Shown: positions 1-5,949 of the stretch, piece by piece
Layout of the letters: every line of letters starts with the position of its first letter
Numbering within the stretch: the first letter of the stretch is position 1
Assembly (NCBI GenBank): GCA_024644775.1
Contig: JAHEHB010000179.1
Coordinates: forward strand, 1 to 10,180
Direction: 5' to 3'
DNA length: 10,180 nucleotides
Origin: Deltaproteobacteria bacterium
GTDB lineage: Bacteria > Desulfobacterota > Desulfobacteria > Desulfobacterales > SURF-15
The notes under the pieces: model-generated
Seen by the model: the letters and a program-made list of their open reading frames with translations, nothing else
Database searches by the model: none
Told to the model about the DNA's origin: nothing
Position numbers and translations under genes: made by a program

Positions 1-885
1 AATCACGCGGCAACATCCTCCGGTGCGGATGCGGTTGTTGTGGGACTTGGTGAGAATTTCATTCTGAAAATTGCGGAAACCTATACTGGGGTATCTGCAG
101 AACCAAGGTTTGATCCAAACGATTTCGAAACTTTTCCGTACCCCGCGTTCGATCTGCAAAAGACCATCAACTACATTCCCATTCTTACTTCCAAAGGATG
201 CCCGTTTTCCTGTGCTTACTGTGCCGCTCATTTTTTAAACCCACGGCGTATGCACCGAGGTCCTGGGTCGGTTTTGGAGGAGATTCGGTATTGGCACGAT
301 CAGTATGGCGTCATCGATTTTGTATTGTACGATGATGCGCTTTTAGTGAGCGCGGAAGACTATGCGATTCCCTTGTTTGAAAAAATAACAGGCAGCGATA
401 TCAATGTTCGGTTCCACACACCCAATGCCGTGCACATTCGTGGAATTACTTTCGAAACCGCTCGGTTGATGTTTCTGGCAGGTTTTAAAACGATTCGTTT
501 GGGACTTGAAACAGCACATTTTGATAACCGAAACGGAATGGATCGGAAGGTTACAGCAGAAGAATTTAAACAAGCTGTATCTCACCTAAAGGCCGCCGGA
601 TTTAGAAAAGACCAGGTAGGGGCTTATTTACTTGCTGGGCTACCGGGGCAGAAAATGGGCTCATTGCGGGATTCCATCCGGACCGTTTTGGATACAGGCA
701 TAACACCGGTGCCGGCCTATTACTCACCGATACCTCACACCGCACTCTGGAAAACGGCAGTCTCCTCGTCGCGATTTGATCTTCAATCCGATCCTATTTT
801 TACGAATAATGCGATTCTCCCCTGTCGGAAAGATGCATTTTCATGGGAAACGATTTCTTATGTGAAACAGCTTACCCGGGGGTGA
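1..885 (+). CDS. B12-binding domain radical SAM protein, 5' end missing
   Basis: The reading frame is open from the first base, so this is the C-terminal 294 residues of a longer protein; the GTG at 40 is probably an internal valine codon. The first visible residues (GADAVVVGLGENFILKIAE) look like the end of a cobalamin-binding Rossmann domain. A radical SAM domain follows, with its 4Fe-4S motif CPFSCAYC at visible residues 67, 71 and 74 (CxxxCxxC). Further on are a conserved-looking LYDDALL segment, IRLGLET and LLAGLPGQ, which fit the SAM-binding half barrel. The family does difficult methylations or rearrangements using S-adenosylmethionine and often cobalamin in the cytoplasm. The substrate cannot be read here. 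It ends at TGA 883-885, with no neighbour close enough to indicate its role. Confidence 0.88.
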   Translation, partial: NHAATSSGADAVVVGLGENFILKIAETYTGVSAEPRFDPNDFETFPYPAFDLQKTINYIPILTSKGCPFSCAYCAAHFLNPRRMHRGPGSVLEEIRYWHDQYGVIDFVLYDDALLVSAEDYAIPLFEKITGSDINVRFHTPNAVHIRGITFETARLMFLAGFKTIRLGLETAHFDNRNGMDRKVTAEEFKQAVSHLKAAGFRKDQVGAYLLAGLPGQKMGSLRDSIRTVLDTGITPVPAYYSPIPHTALWKTAVSSSRFDLQSDPIFTNNAILPCRKDAFSWETISYVKQLTRG

Positions 886-950
886 AGAAAATATAGAAAA
901 AACAGATGCGTACTGCTTTACTTTTTGCCGTGAAATTGGTAGGGAGGGGA

Positions 951-990
951 TGGAAATTAAGGGATTGAGGGATTTAGGAATTGGGAGATT
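951..990. repeat. degenerate G-rich 8-bp tandem repeat
   Basis: Five consecutive octamers can be aligned: TGGAAATT, AAGGGATT, GAGGGATT, TAGGAATT and GGGAGATT. All end in ATT and are purine-rich before it. A GGGAGGGG run lies just upstream (about 942-949). The array is non-coding and lies between the radical SAM gene and the SAF gene. It looks like an eroded simple repeat; no function is apparent. Confidence 0.5.
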
Positions 991-1035
991 GGGGAAACGA
1001 ATTTGCGCTATTTTAAAATAGACAGTTTTCTTTAA

Positions 1036-1052
1036 TCCCGCTGGTAGCGGGA
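1036..1052. other. small perfect hairpin in the gap before the SAF gene
   Basis: TCCCGC at 1036-1041 pairs exactly with GCGGGA at 1047-1052 around the loop TGGTA. Only a short T stretch follows (TCATTTT), so it is at best a weak terminator for the radical SAM transcript. The rest of the 886-1154 gap shows no gene and no convincing promoter. Confidence 0.4.
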
Positions 1053-1140
1053 CTCATTTTAGCCCATTTATTATTGGGGGATTGTAAGTTTGTTTTAAGC
1101 TCTGGATTTTTCAATTTGTCATTGTCGTTCATTAACTTAA

Positions 1141-1145
1141 GGGAG
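1141..1145 (+). promoter_or_regulatory. ribosome binding site that sets the SAF gene start
   Basis: GGGAG lies 9 bases before the ATG at 1155. The frame stays open upstream to a TTG at 1074, but those extra 27 codons lack a Shine-Dalgarno sequence and encode nothing resembling the family. Confidence 0.6.
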
Positions 1146-1154
1146 TCGCGTCTA

Positions 1155-1460
1155 ATGGAGGCTAACGGGGTTGAGAGGAAATTAATTCTCCTTCACAAAA
1201 AGGACAACACGGTAACAGCACTGGTGGATCTGGTTAAGGATGAAGATTTGATCATCGATTCCGGGGGTAAAAATGAGCAAATTACCCTTCGTCAAGATAT
1301 TTCTTATGCTCATAAATTTGCCCGTGTGTTCATCCGAAAGGGAGAGGATGTGAAAAAATATGGGGAAGTGATCGGTGTCGCTTCTGCCGATATTCATCCA
1401 GGCGATCATGTCCATGTCCACAATGTTGACAGCAAGCGGGCCAGGAGTGAACCATTATGA
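1155..1460 (+). CDS. UxaA-family small subunit (SAF domain)
   Basis: This 101-residue protein matches the N-terminal SAF domain of altronate/galactarate dehydratases, here encoded as a separate subunit. Visible family features are the DNTVTALVDLV segment (17-27), the HKFARVFIRKGE stretch (53-64), KYGEVIG (68-74) and the histidine-rich end HVHVHN (85-90). In the family this domain packs against the large catalytic subunit and helps with substrate or metal binding in a cytoplasmic hydro-lyase. The start at ATG 1155 is chosen from the Shine-Dalgarno and from family length. The gene overlaps the large subunit by the four bases ATGA, which implies translational coupling and equal amounts. SuyA, the small subunit of (2R)-sulfolactate sulfo-lyase, is similar in size and fold and cannot be excluded. 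Confidence 0.85.
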   Translation: MEANGVERKLILLHKKDNTVTALVDLVKDEDLIIDSGGKNEQITLRQDISYAHKFARVFIRKGEDVKKYGEVIGVASADIHPGDHVHVHNVDSKRARSEPL

Positions 1461-2635
1461 ATTTTTCGAATGCAACTTTTCTGGGATATAAACGGCCGGG
1501 TGGCCAGATCGGTGTGAGAAACTATCTGGGTGTTCTCTCAACCGTTACCTGTGCCAATCAGGCGGCTCATGATATTGCCAGACATGTGCAAGGCACCGCG
1601 GTTTTCACACATCAACAGGGGTGCGGGCTTCTTCAAAATGATCTTGAGATTGTCGAAAGAACACTCATTAATCTCGGACGGAATCCCAATCTGGGGGCCG
1701 TTTTGGTTGTCAGCCTCGGTTGCGAAGGTGTCGATCCGGAAAGTATTGTCGACCAGATCGCGGCCTCCGGAAAGCCGGTTGAGTTGGTGAGAATTCAACA
1801 GAGGGGAGGGTATTTTGGTGCCCTCAACGATGCGGGACTTAAGGCACAGAAACTAGCCGGCGCCATCTCGAATTTTAAGAGAGAGACGGTTGGTATTCAA
1901 CATCTTCGACTGGGAGTAAAGTGCGGCGCTTCGGATCCGACATCAGGTCTTTCGTCAAATCCCGCGGTCGGTCAGGCAATTGACCGTTTGATTGAGGCGG
2001 GTGGCTCGGCTGTGTTCGGAGAAACCACAGAAGTTGTGGGTGCGGAGCACTTTCTCGCTTATCGATGTGAGACCCAGGAGGTTGCCGACAAGCTGCTGGG
2101 ATTGGTAGAAAATCTCGAGAATCGGGTGCGCATGGCCGGTGCAGACATGAGGGGCGGGAATCCGAGCGCTGGCAATATTGCCGCCGGATTGACGACGATC
2201 GAAGAGAAATCGTTAGGGGCCATTGTCAAATCGGGGACGATGCCCATTCGAGACGTATTTCTCTATGGCGAATGTCCGTCGACCGAAACGGGACTTTATT
2301 TTGTCGATTCACCGGGTCGGGAACCGGAAATACTTGCAGCATTGGCGGCTGCAGGATGTCAAGTGATCCTTTTTTCCACCGGCATTGGCGCACCCCATGG
2401 GTTTCCGTTTGTACCGGTTGTAAAAATCAGTGGGAATCGAAAAACGGTTGAGGAACTCGTTGATTTTATCGACCTGGATGTATCGCAAATTATACTTGGC
2501 GGAGAAACGTTGGAACAGGCGGGCGATCGATTATTGACATATCCATTGCAAATTGCATCGGGCATGAAAACCAAGGCAGAAACCATTGGTTATAGTGGTT
2601 CGACAGCCATATATCAGACCGGCCCTATTGTCTGA
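1457..2635 (+). CDS. UxaA-family dehydratase large subunit (altronate/galactarate dehydratase or SuyB type)
   Basis: This 392-residue protein is a UxaA C-terminal catalytic subunit of normal length for a split enzyme. It begins with the hallmark GYKRPGGQIGVRNYLGVL (10-27) and TVTCAN (29-34). It continues with THQQGCGLLQNDLE (51-64), SLGCEGVD (86-93), LGVKCGASDPTSGLSSNP (152-169) and STGIGAPHGFP (307-317). Conserved Cys and His residues in such segments serve the metal-dependent lyase reaction in this family, which dehydrates sugar acids such as D-altronate or galactarate; the SuyB branch removes sulfite from sulfolactate. An AGGAGTGA ribosome site (1443-1450) lies inside the upstream gene. 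No transporter or sugar-acid gene is visible nearby, so the substrate stays open. No clear terminator follows. Confidence 0.85.
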   Translation: MNFSNATFLGYKRPGGQIGVRNYLGVLSTVTCANQAAHDIARHVQGTAVFTHQQGCGLLQNDLEIVERTLINLGRNPNLGAVLVVSLGCEGVDPESIVDQIAASGKPVELVRIQQRGGYFGALNDAGLKAQKLAGAISNFKRETVGIQHLRLGVKCGASDPTSGLSSNPAVGQAIDRLIEAGGSAVFGETTEVVGAEHFLAYRCETQEVADKLLGLVENLENRVRMAGADMRGGNPSAGNIAAGLTTIEEKSLGAIVKSGTMPIRDVFLYGECPSTETGLYFVDSPGREPEILAALAAAGCQVILFSTGIGAPHGFPFVPVVKISGNRKTVEELVDFIDLDVSQIILGGETLEQAGDRLLTYPLQIASGMKTKAETIGYSGSTAIYQTGPIV

Positions 2636-2731
2636 GGCGGATCAATCATCATTCGTCATTCCATTAAGGTTTGTCCCCCCTTCACCTCCCGGTTCCGCAA
2701 GGCGAATATTTTGGGTGTTGCACTTTTAAAA

Positions 2732-3763
2732 TTAACGGAAAAATAGAGTTTTAATTTTCCTTATTGGAAGTGTTACTTTCCATGATGTTGAATTATAGAT
2801 ACTTTCAATAAGCGTTTTTTTGTCCGTTATTATCCTATCCCTTTCAGCTATCACATCCTTTATCCTTTGATCTTTTTCAGCGATAATTCGATCTTTCTCG
2901 GCTATTACATCCTCTATCATACGATCTTTTTCTATGATTTTTTTTTGAAATAGGTTTGGTATAATTTTCCCTTTAAAGGCGCATAGTAAATCATCAAATG
3001 TTTCGGTGGTGGGAACCATATTGTTGTAAAGAAAACAATACAAATCTCTATTTGTTTTCAGTGGGTTCAACTGACCATCCGTTTTATCAATTAAGAAAAC
3101 ATCATCAAACGTCTTGATTATAGTTTCAAGCGCTTTTCTTAGAGATAAATCTCTGAGTACTGAAAGTGAAAAACTATTAAATTCTAATAGAACAATAGGC
3201 TTAAATTTTTCTAAAGTCTTTTTTGCTCCATTAAGAACCGATATTTCGCTTCCTTCAACATCCAATTTAATAAAATCGAGTTTATTAATTTTTTCATTCT
3301 CTAAGAATTCATCCAATGTTATCATATTTACTTTTTTTTGATTTGATTCTACCACCTTTTCAGATAACCAAGAATCATTATTGACGATAAAACTACTTCC
3401 TCTGTTAAAAGGTATCTCGTTAAATAATGAAATAGCGTTTTTATCACCGACTGCGATATTATACGCTTTAATATTTTCGAAATTATTTACTACGAGATTA
3501 TTATTAAGTATTGAATATGTTTCATCTGAAGCTTCTATGCTATAAACAAAACCATTGGGAGATAGAATCGATAGCGCCATTGAATACACGCCTATATTTG
3601 CCCCAATATCAATTGAAACAAAATCATCCTCAATATACGGTGAGATACTAATAAGCGTATTGCTTGTAATATCAGTCTTTTCAACTAAAGAATTATAATA
3701 AGCTTCATTTTCACCAAACAATGTAATTTTTCTATTCAGTAAGGACAGCGTGTTTTTTTGCAT
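2732..3763 (-). CDS. FkbM-family SAM-dependent methyltransferase with coiled-coil tail
   Basis: A 343-residue protein. The FkbM methyltransferase domain spans roughly residues 40-245: motif I is IDIGANIGVYSMA (51-63), the acidic residue ending motif II is in YSIEASDE (74-81), and the FkbM signature FIKLDVEGSE is at 164-173. Residues 278-313 hold two 18-residue repeats (EKDRMIEDVIAEKDRIIA and a close copy) that should form a coiled coil, followed by the basic end STSWKVTLPIR (325-335). FkbM enzymes O-methylate sugars or natural products; this tail is familiar from bacterial surface-glycan proteins, so a lipopolysaccharide or capsule role is inferred. AGGAG (3771-3775 on the opposite strand) precedes the start by 7 bases. 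It is clearly more AT-rich than its neighbours and points the other way, suggesting transfer. Confidence 0.87.
   Translation of the reverse strand: MQKNTLSLLNRKITLFGENEAYYNSLVEKTDITSNTLISISPYIEDDFVSIDIGANIGVYSMALSILSPNGFVYSIEASDETYSILNNNLVVNNFENIKAYNIAVGDKNAISLFNEIPFNRGSSFIVNNDSWLSEKVVESNQKKVNMITLDEFLENEKINKLDFIKLDVEGSEISVLNGAKKTLEKFKPIVLLEFNSFSLSVLRDLSLRKALETIIKTFDDVFLIDKTDGQLNPLKTNRDLYCFLYNNMVPTTETFDDLLCAFKGKIIPNLFQKKIIEKDRMIEDVIAEKDRIIAEKDQRIKDVIAERDRIITDKKTLIESIYNSTSWKVTLPIRKIKTLFFR
2825..2932 (-). repeat. two 54-bp in-frame repeats encoding the coiled coil
   Basis: Residues 278-295 and 296-313 of the methyltransferase are tandem copies, EKDRMIEDVIAEKDRIIA and EKDQRIKDVIAERDRIIT. Each consists of an 11-residue and a 7-residue unit, both starting E(K/R)D. 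The DNA shows matching repeated phrases such as GATCTTT with nearby TCAGC or TCGGC. Copy number could vary between strains. Confidence 0.7.
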
Positions 3764-4020
3764 GTATTTTCTCCTAATTAACTATAAACTGACGTATTGA
3801 TTATTATAATCGAGATTCAAAAAATCATTATATCTTTTATTCCTAAAGGTCGTCTCGATGTTATTTCGAGTGATCCTGCGGCACTTTAGCCCCTTAACTT
3901 GGAGGCGACTGCTTGTCAAGAGTCACACCACGCCGGCCGGTTTCCATTTTTAGTCGCTTAGAAATTACTTTTGTGTATTTTGTGGCAATCCGCCGGAGGC
4001 TATTTTCCCTATCTTCAAAT

Positions 4021-4048
4021 GATTGAATATTTTCGATTGAATATTCAA
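4021..4048. repeat. direct repeat ending in a palindrome
   Basis: GATTGAATATT occurs at 4021-4031 and again at 4035-4045, a 14-base period. The second copy is part of the perfect 12-base palindrome TTGAATATTCAA (4037-4048). It could be a protein-binding site, but it lies about 90 bases upstream of the -35 box, and the AT-rich sequence makes chance possible. Confidence 0.4.
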
Positions 4049-4050
4049 CA

Positions 4051-4078
4051 GTCAATTCCCCGTTAAAACGGGATTGAC
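4051..4078. other. strong hairpin upstream of the orphan terminator
   Basis: The outer stem GTCAAT (4051-4056) pairs with ATTGAC (4073-4078). The inner stem CCCGT (4059-4063) pairs with ACGGG (4068-4072) around the loop TAAA. Two bases (TC, 4057-4058) bulge on the left, giving eleven base pairs. There is no T run directly after it. Confidence 0.6.
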
Positions 4079-4088
4079 GCTTCGCTCC

Positions 4089-4113
4089 AACCGGTTTGTC
4101 CGGCCGGTTTTTT
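4089..4113 (+). terminator. intrinsic terminator with no annotated gene before it
   Basis: AACCGG (4089-4094) pairs with CCGGTT (4104-4109) around a 9-base loop, and six T residues run from 4108 to 4113. The T run is on the plus strand only, so it ends plus-strand transcripts. The nearest plus-strand gene ends at 2635, and the gene between is on the minus strand. It may insulate the promoter at 4135, end a small RNA, or be left from an older arrangement. Confidence 0.65.
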
Positions 4114-4134
4114 ATGCTCCCTCGGATAATTTGC

Positions 4135-4164
4135 TTGACAGGCTTCGTTCCTCTTTTTTATAGT
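4135..4164 (+). promoter_or_regulatory. sigma70-like promoter for the ACT/dehydratase gene series
   Basis: A consensus -35 TTGACA (4135-4140) is followed by an 18-base spacer and the -10 TATAGT (4159-4164), five of six matching TATAAT. Transcription would begin near 4171 and give a leader of about 140 bases before the ATG at 4311. It points into the plus-strand gene series and follows the terminator closely. Confidence 0.65.
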
Positions 4165-4177
4165 TACATTGTAATTA
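4161..4177. promoter_or_regulatory. operator-like inverted repeat over the -10 box
   Basis: TAGTTAC (4161-4167) and GTAATTA (4171-4177) form an inverted repeat around ATT, with one mismatch in seven. It overlaps the -10 hexamer and probable start point, where a repressor would block transcription. No regulator gene is in the window, and AT-rich DNA gives such repeats by chance. Confidence 0.3.
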
Positions 4178-4310
4178 AAATATAGTTATGTTCCCCGTTT
4201 ATATCGAAAAAATACGAAAGGTTCACTTCTCATCTGAATGTTCGAGAGTTGAAATTACCACAGAGACTCAGCCCACCCGTTGAACTGGGGAGGAAAACGC
4301 GGGAGGTTTC

Positions 4311-4754
4311 ATGAAATTAAAACAGATCACCATTGCCATCGAGAATTCGCCCGGCCGCTTGTACGAAGTGACAAATGCCTTAGGTAAAGCGGGCGTCAAC
4401 CTTCGAGCAGCAAGTCTTGTGGATACCGGTGCCTTTGGTCAGTTGCGGCTACTAGTCTCGGATCTTGCCAAAACCAGACGGATACTCATGAAAATGCAAA
4501 TGCCAGCCCAGATCAATGAAGTGGTGGCGGTTGAAATCGCGGATAAACCCGGAAGTCTCGCGCGTATGCTAAAGCCACTTAAGGAGGCAAATGTTCAGAT
4601 AAAATACACGTATGCTTTTGTCGGATTCCAGCCGGGAAGTGCGATTATGATTTTTCGTTTCAGCGACAATGACAAAGCCATAGAAGTATTGCATACAAGC
4701 GGATTGAAGCTGCTTGACGCCAATGCTTTCGGCATCCTTGAAACCAACAGTTAA
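4311..4754 (+). CDS. tandem ACT-domain protein
   Basis: A 147-residue cytoplasmic protein built of two ACT domains and nothing else. The first covers about residues 4-68 and contains ENSPGRLYEVTNALGKAGVN (11-30); the second covers about 72-143 and contains ADKPGSLARMLKPLKEANV (77-95). The PGRL/PGSL turn followed by a helix and Asn or Val is the ligand-binding signature of ACT folds, which usually bind amino acids and control an enzyme of amino acid metabolism. It has no catalytic or DNA-binding domain, so it probably acts as an allosteric sensor. GGGAGG (4301-4306) precedes the ATG, and the gene is first after the promoter at 4135. Its place ahead of 2-hydroxy-acid genes fits sensing of an amino acid, but ligand and partner are unknown. 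Confidence 0.85.
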   Translation: MKLKQITIAIENSPGRLYEVTNALGKAGVNLRAASLVDTGAFGQLRLLVSDLAKTRRILMKMQMPAQINEVVAVEIADKPGSLARMLKPLKEANVQIKYTYAFVGFQPGSAIMIFRFSDNDKAIEVLHTSGLKLLDANAFGILETNS

Positions 4755-4764
4755 TGTACATCCG

Positions 4765-4835
4765 TTTTTCTCCTGCCGAAAAAAGCGGTTGACCGGGTTG
4801 TGACGGATCATCTGTTTTATTCGGCAAGAGAAAAA
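4765..4835. repeat. intercistronic inverted repeat, 16-base arms
   Basis: TTTTTCTCCTGCCGAA (4765-4780) is complementary to TTCGGCAAGAGAAAAA (4820-4835) at 15 of 16 positions, with a 39-base spacer that contains a small CGG/CCG hairpin. In mRNA this would fold into one long stem between the ACT and dehydrogenase genes. It ends 14 bases before the next start codon. No T run follows, so it is not an ordinary terminator; mRNA processing or translational control is possible. Confidence 0.6.
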
Positions 4836-4849
4836 TGGCGGGTTGAAAG

Positions 4850-5794
4850 ATGGGAGAAAAATCAAATTTTCGCCCTCAATTCTTTGCGGTGATTGGAGCG
4901 GGCCCAGTCGGATGTATCGTTGCTGCCTTTTTGGCAAAGGGCGGATACGATGTGATTTTCTGTGATGTCATACCGGATTTGGTAGCACCTGCATCGGATC
5001 CGGGGATTATCGTCGAGGGCGCTGAAAACCTTAAACAGGTTGTGCCGAAGATTTGCACGAGCATTGATGACCTATCAAATCATCCATTGGATGTGATTTT
5101 TATTGCGGTTAAGGCACCGGCGCTTCCGCTGCTTGCCTCCGCGATCGAGGGGTTCTATAAGGATGGGATGTATGTCGTTAGCTGGCAAAACGGAATCGAT
5201 ACGGAACTTGAACTTGCAAAAGTCTTTGGGAGAAAAGCGGTTTTACGGGCCGTAGTCAATTACGGCTGCAGCCTACTAAAGCCGTGTCACGTTCGCATGC
5301 CGTTTCATCATCCGCCCCACTTTATTCAGGAACTTGATTCGAAATCAAAATCGGCCGCTATCGGTATCTCCGAATCGCTTTGCTTAGGCGGTCTTGCCAC
5401 CCATCACACCGAAGAAATTGTGTCATTGGTATGGCGAAAAGCGATATTAAATGCATGTATGAATCCTGTCTGTGCGGTGACGGGAATGACGATGGCCCAA
5501 GCGATTCATGATCCGATTGTTTTTCAGCTTATCGATTCATTGGTCAAGGAATGTGTAACAGTGGCCCGGGCCAATGAAATTTCACTTGGATGGGATTTTT
5601 ACCCGTACGGCATGGCGTATATGACAAAAGCAGGACATCACAAACCCTCCATGCTTGTAGACATTGAAAATGGACGAAGAACTGAAATCGATTTTATCAA
5701 CGGGAAATTCGTCGAATACGGTATTCAGGCAGGTGTGGAAACACCCTACAATACAACGATGAGAGCCTTAGTAAAGGCGCTGGAGCCTAAATAG
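4850..5794 (+). CDS. ketopantoate reductase (PanE/ApbA) family dehydrogenase, likely a D-2-hydroxyacid dehydrogenase
   Basis: A 314-residue NAD(P)-dependent reductase. The Rossmann motif GAGPVG is at 16-21. The catalytic set of the family is complete: N114 in QNG, K197, N201 and N205 in WRKAILNACMNP, S267 in KPSML and E279 in RTEID. The K-N-N and S-E spacings equal those of E. coli PanE (4/4 and 12). The family reduces 2-oxo acids to (R)-2-hydroxy acids; besides ketopantoate reductase it includes D-mandelate and D-2-hydroxyisocaproate dehydrogenases. Lying before a 2-hydroxyacyl-CoA dehydratase, it more likely makes that enzyme's hydroxy-acid precursor than pantoate. The ATG at 4850 has only a weak ribosome site, and a stop at 4844 rules out an earlier in-frame start. 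The stop codon overlaps the first bases of the palindromic repeat. Confidence 0.85.
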   Translation: MGEKSNFRPQFFAVIGAGPVGCIVAAFLAKGGYDVIFCDVIPDLVAPASDPGIIVEGAENLKQVVPKICTSIDDLSNHPLDVIFIAVKAPALPLLASAIEGFYKDGMYVVSWQNGIDTELELAKVFGRKAVLRAVVNYGCSLLKPCHVRMPFHHPPHFIQELDSKSKSAAIGISESLCLGGLATHHTEEIVSLVWRKAILNACMNPVCAVTGMTMAQAIHDPIVFQLIDSLVKECVTVARANEISLGWDFYPYGMAYMTKAGHHKPSMLVDIENGRRTEIDFINGKFVEYGIQAGVETPYNTTMRALVKALEPK

Positions 5795-5935
5795 TGCTTG
5801 TTCGAAAATGGCTATTTTTCCCAATTTCTGCGTCAGGCTCAAATTTTAATCCTCAAAATACTCAATGTATTCCTGTGGTTAAGATTTTCGCCTTTCTTGA
5901 ACTTGGAAAAACTATCTCATTTTCGGACGGGCACT
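5793..5935. repeat. 143-bp MITE-like imperfect palindrome with flanking AAAT duplication
   Basis: The left end AGTGCTTGTTCGAAAATG (5793-5810) is matched by CATTTTCGGACGGGCACT (5918-5935). The mismatches are T opposite G, so all 18 positions can pair in RNA. Similarity continues inward (TATTTTTCCC against GGAAAAACTA). The apex hairpin AATAC/GTATT lies at 5857-5871, centred at 5864, the exact middle of the element. AAAT flanks both ends (5789-5792 and 5936-5939; TAAAT also fits on a shifted boundary), as expected for a target-site duplication. It has no coding capacity. It begins inside the stop codon of the dehydrogenase gene and ends 14 bases before the dehydratase start. No transposase is visible; mobility is inferred from structure only. 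Confidence 0.72.
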
Positions 5936-5949
5936 AAATCATTGTACGA

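Larger units (their letters stand above)
3764..4310. other. 547-base gene-free region between divergent genes
   Basis: No open frame here has coding character. The first about 90 bases are AT-rich and must hold the minus-strand methyltransferase promoter; TATAAT-like hexamers occur but none has a good -35. From about 3850 to 4115 composition is mixed and inverted repeats are dense: CTCGA/TCGAG (3854-3858 with 3866-3870), GGCGACT/AGTCGCT (3904-3910 with 3952-3958, one G-T pair), a CCGGCCGG palindrome near 3933, then the elements listed separately. From 4115 to 4310 are the promoter and leader of the ACT gene. Confidence 0.6.

Noticed and set aside
940..974. G-quadruplex near the octamer repeat
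   Set aside because: Four G runs exist, but one loop is over ten bases long, so stable folding is doubtful.
1074..1154. Upstream extension of the SAF gene to a TTG start
   Set aside because: No ribosome site there, the added residues are unlike the family, and GGGAG before ATG 1155 gives a normal-length protein.
3891..3919. Minus-strand TTGACA (3914-3919) as promoter of the methyltransferase gene
   Set aside because: The sequence at the correct -10 distance is TAAGGG, a poor match; the promoter was left unassigned.
2668..4101. GGTTTGTCC on both sides of the methyltransferase gene (2668-2676 and 4093-4101) as insertion duplications
   Set aside because: A 9-base match between two gaps of these sizes is plausible by chance, no inverted ends are associated with it, and the second copy is part of the terminator.
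4188..4283. 31-codon open frame in the leader of the ACT gene, a possible leader peptide
   Set aside because: It has no Shine-Dalgarno, no run of a regulatory amino acid and no attenuator hairpin with a T run after it.
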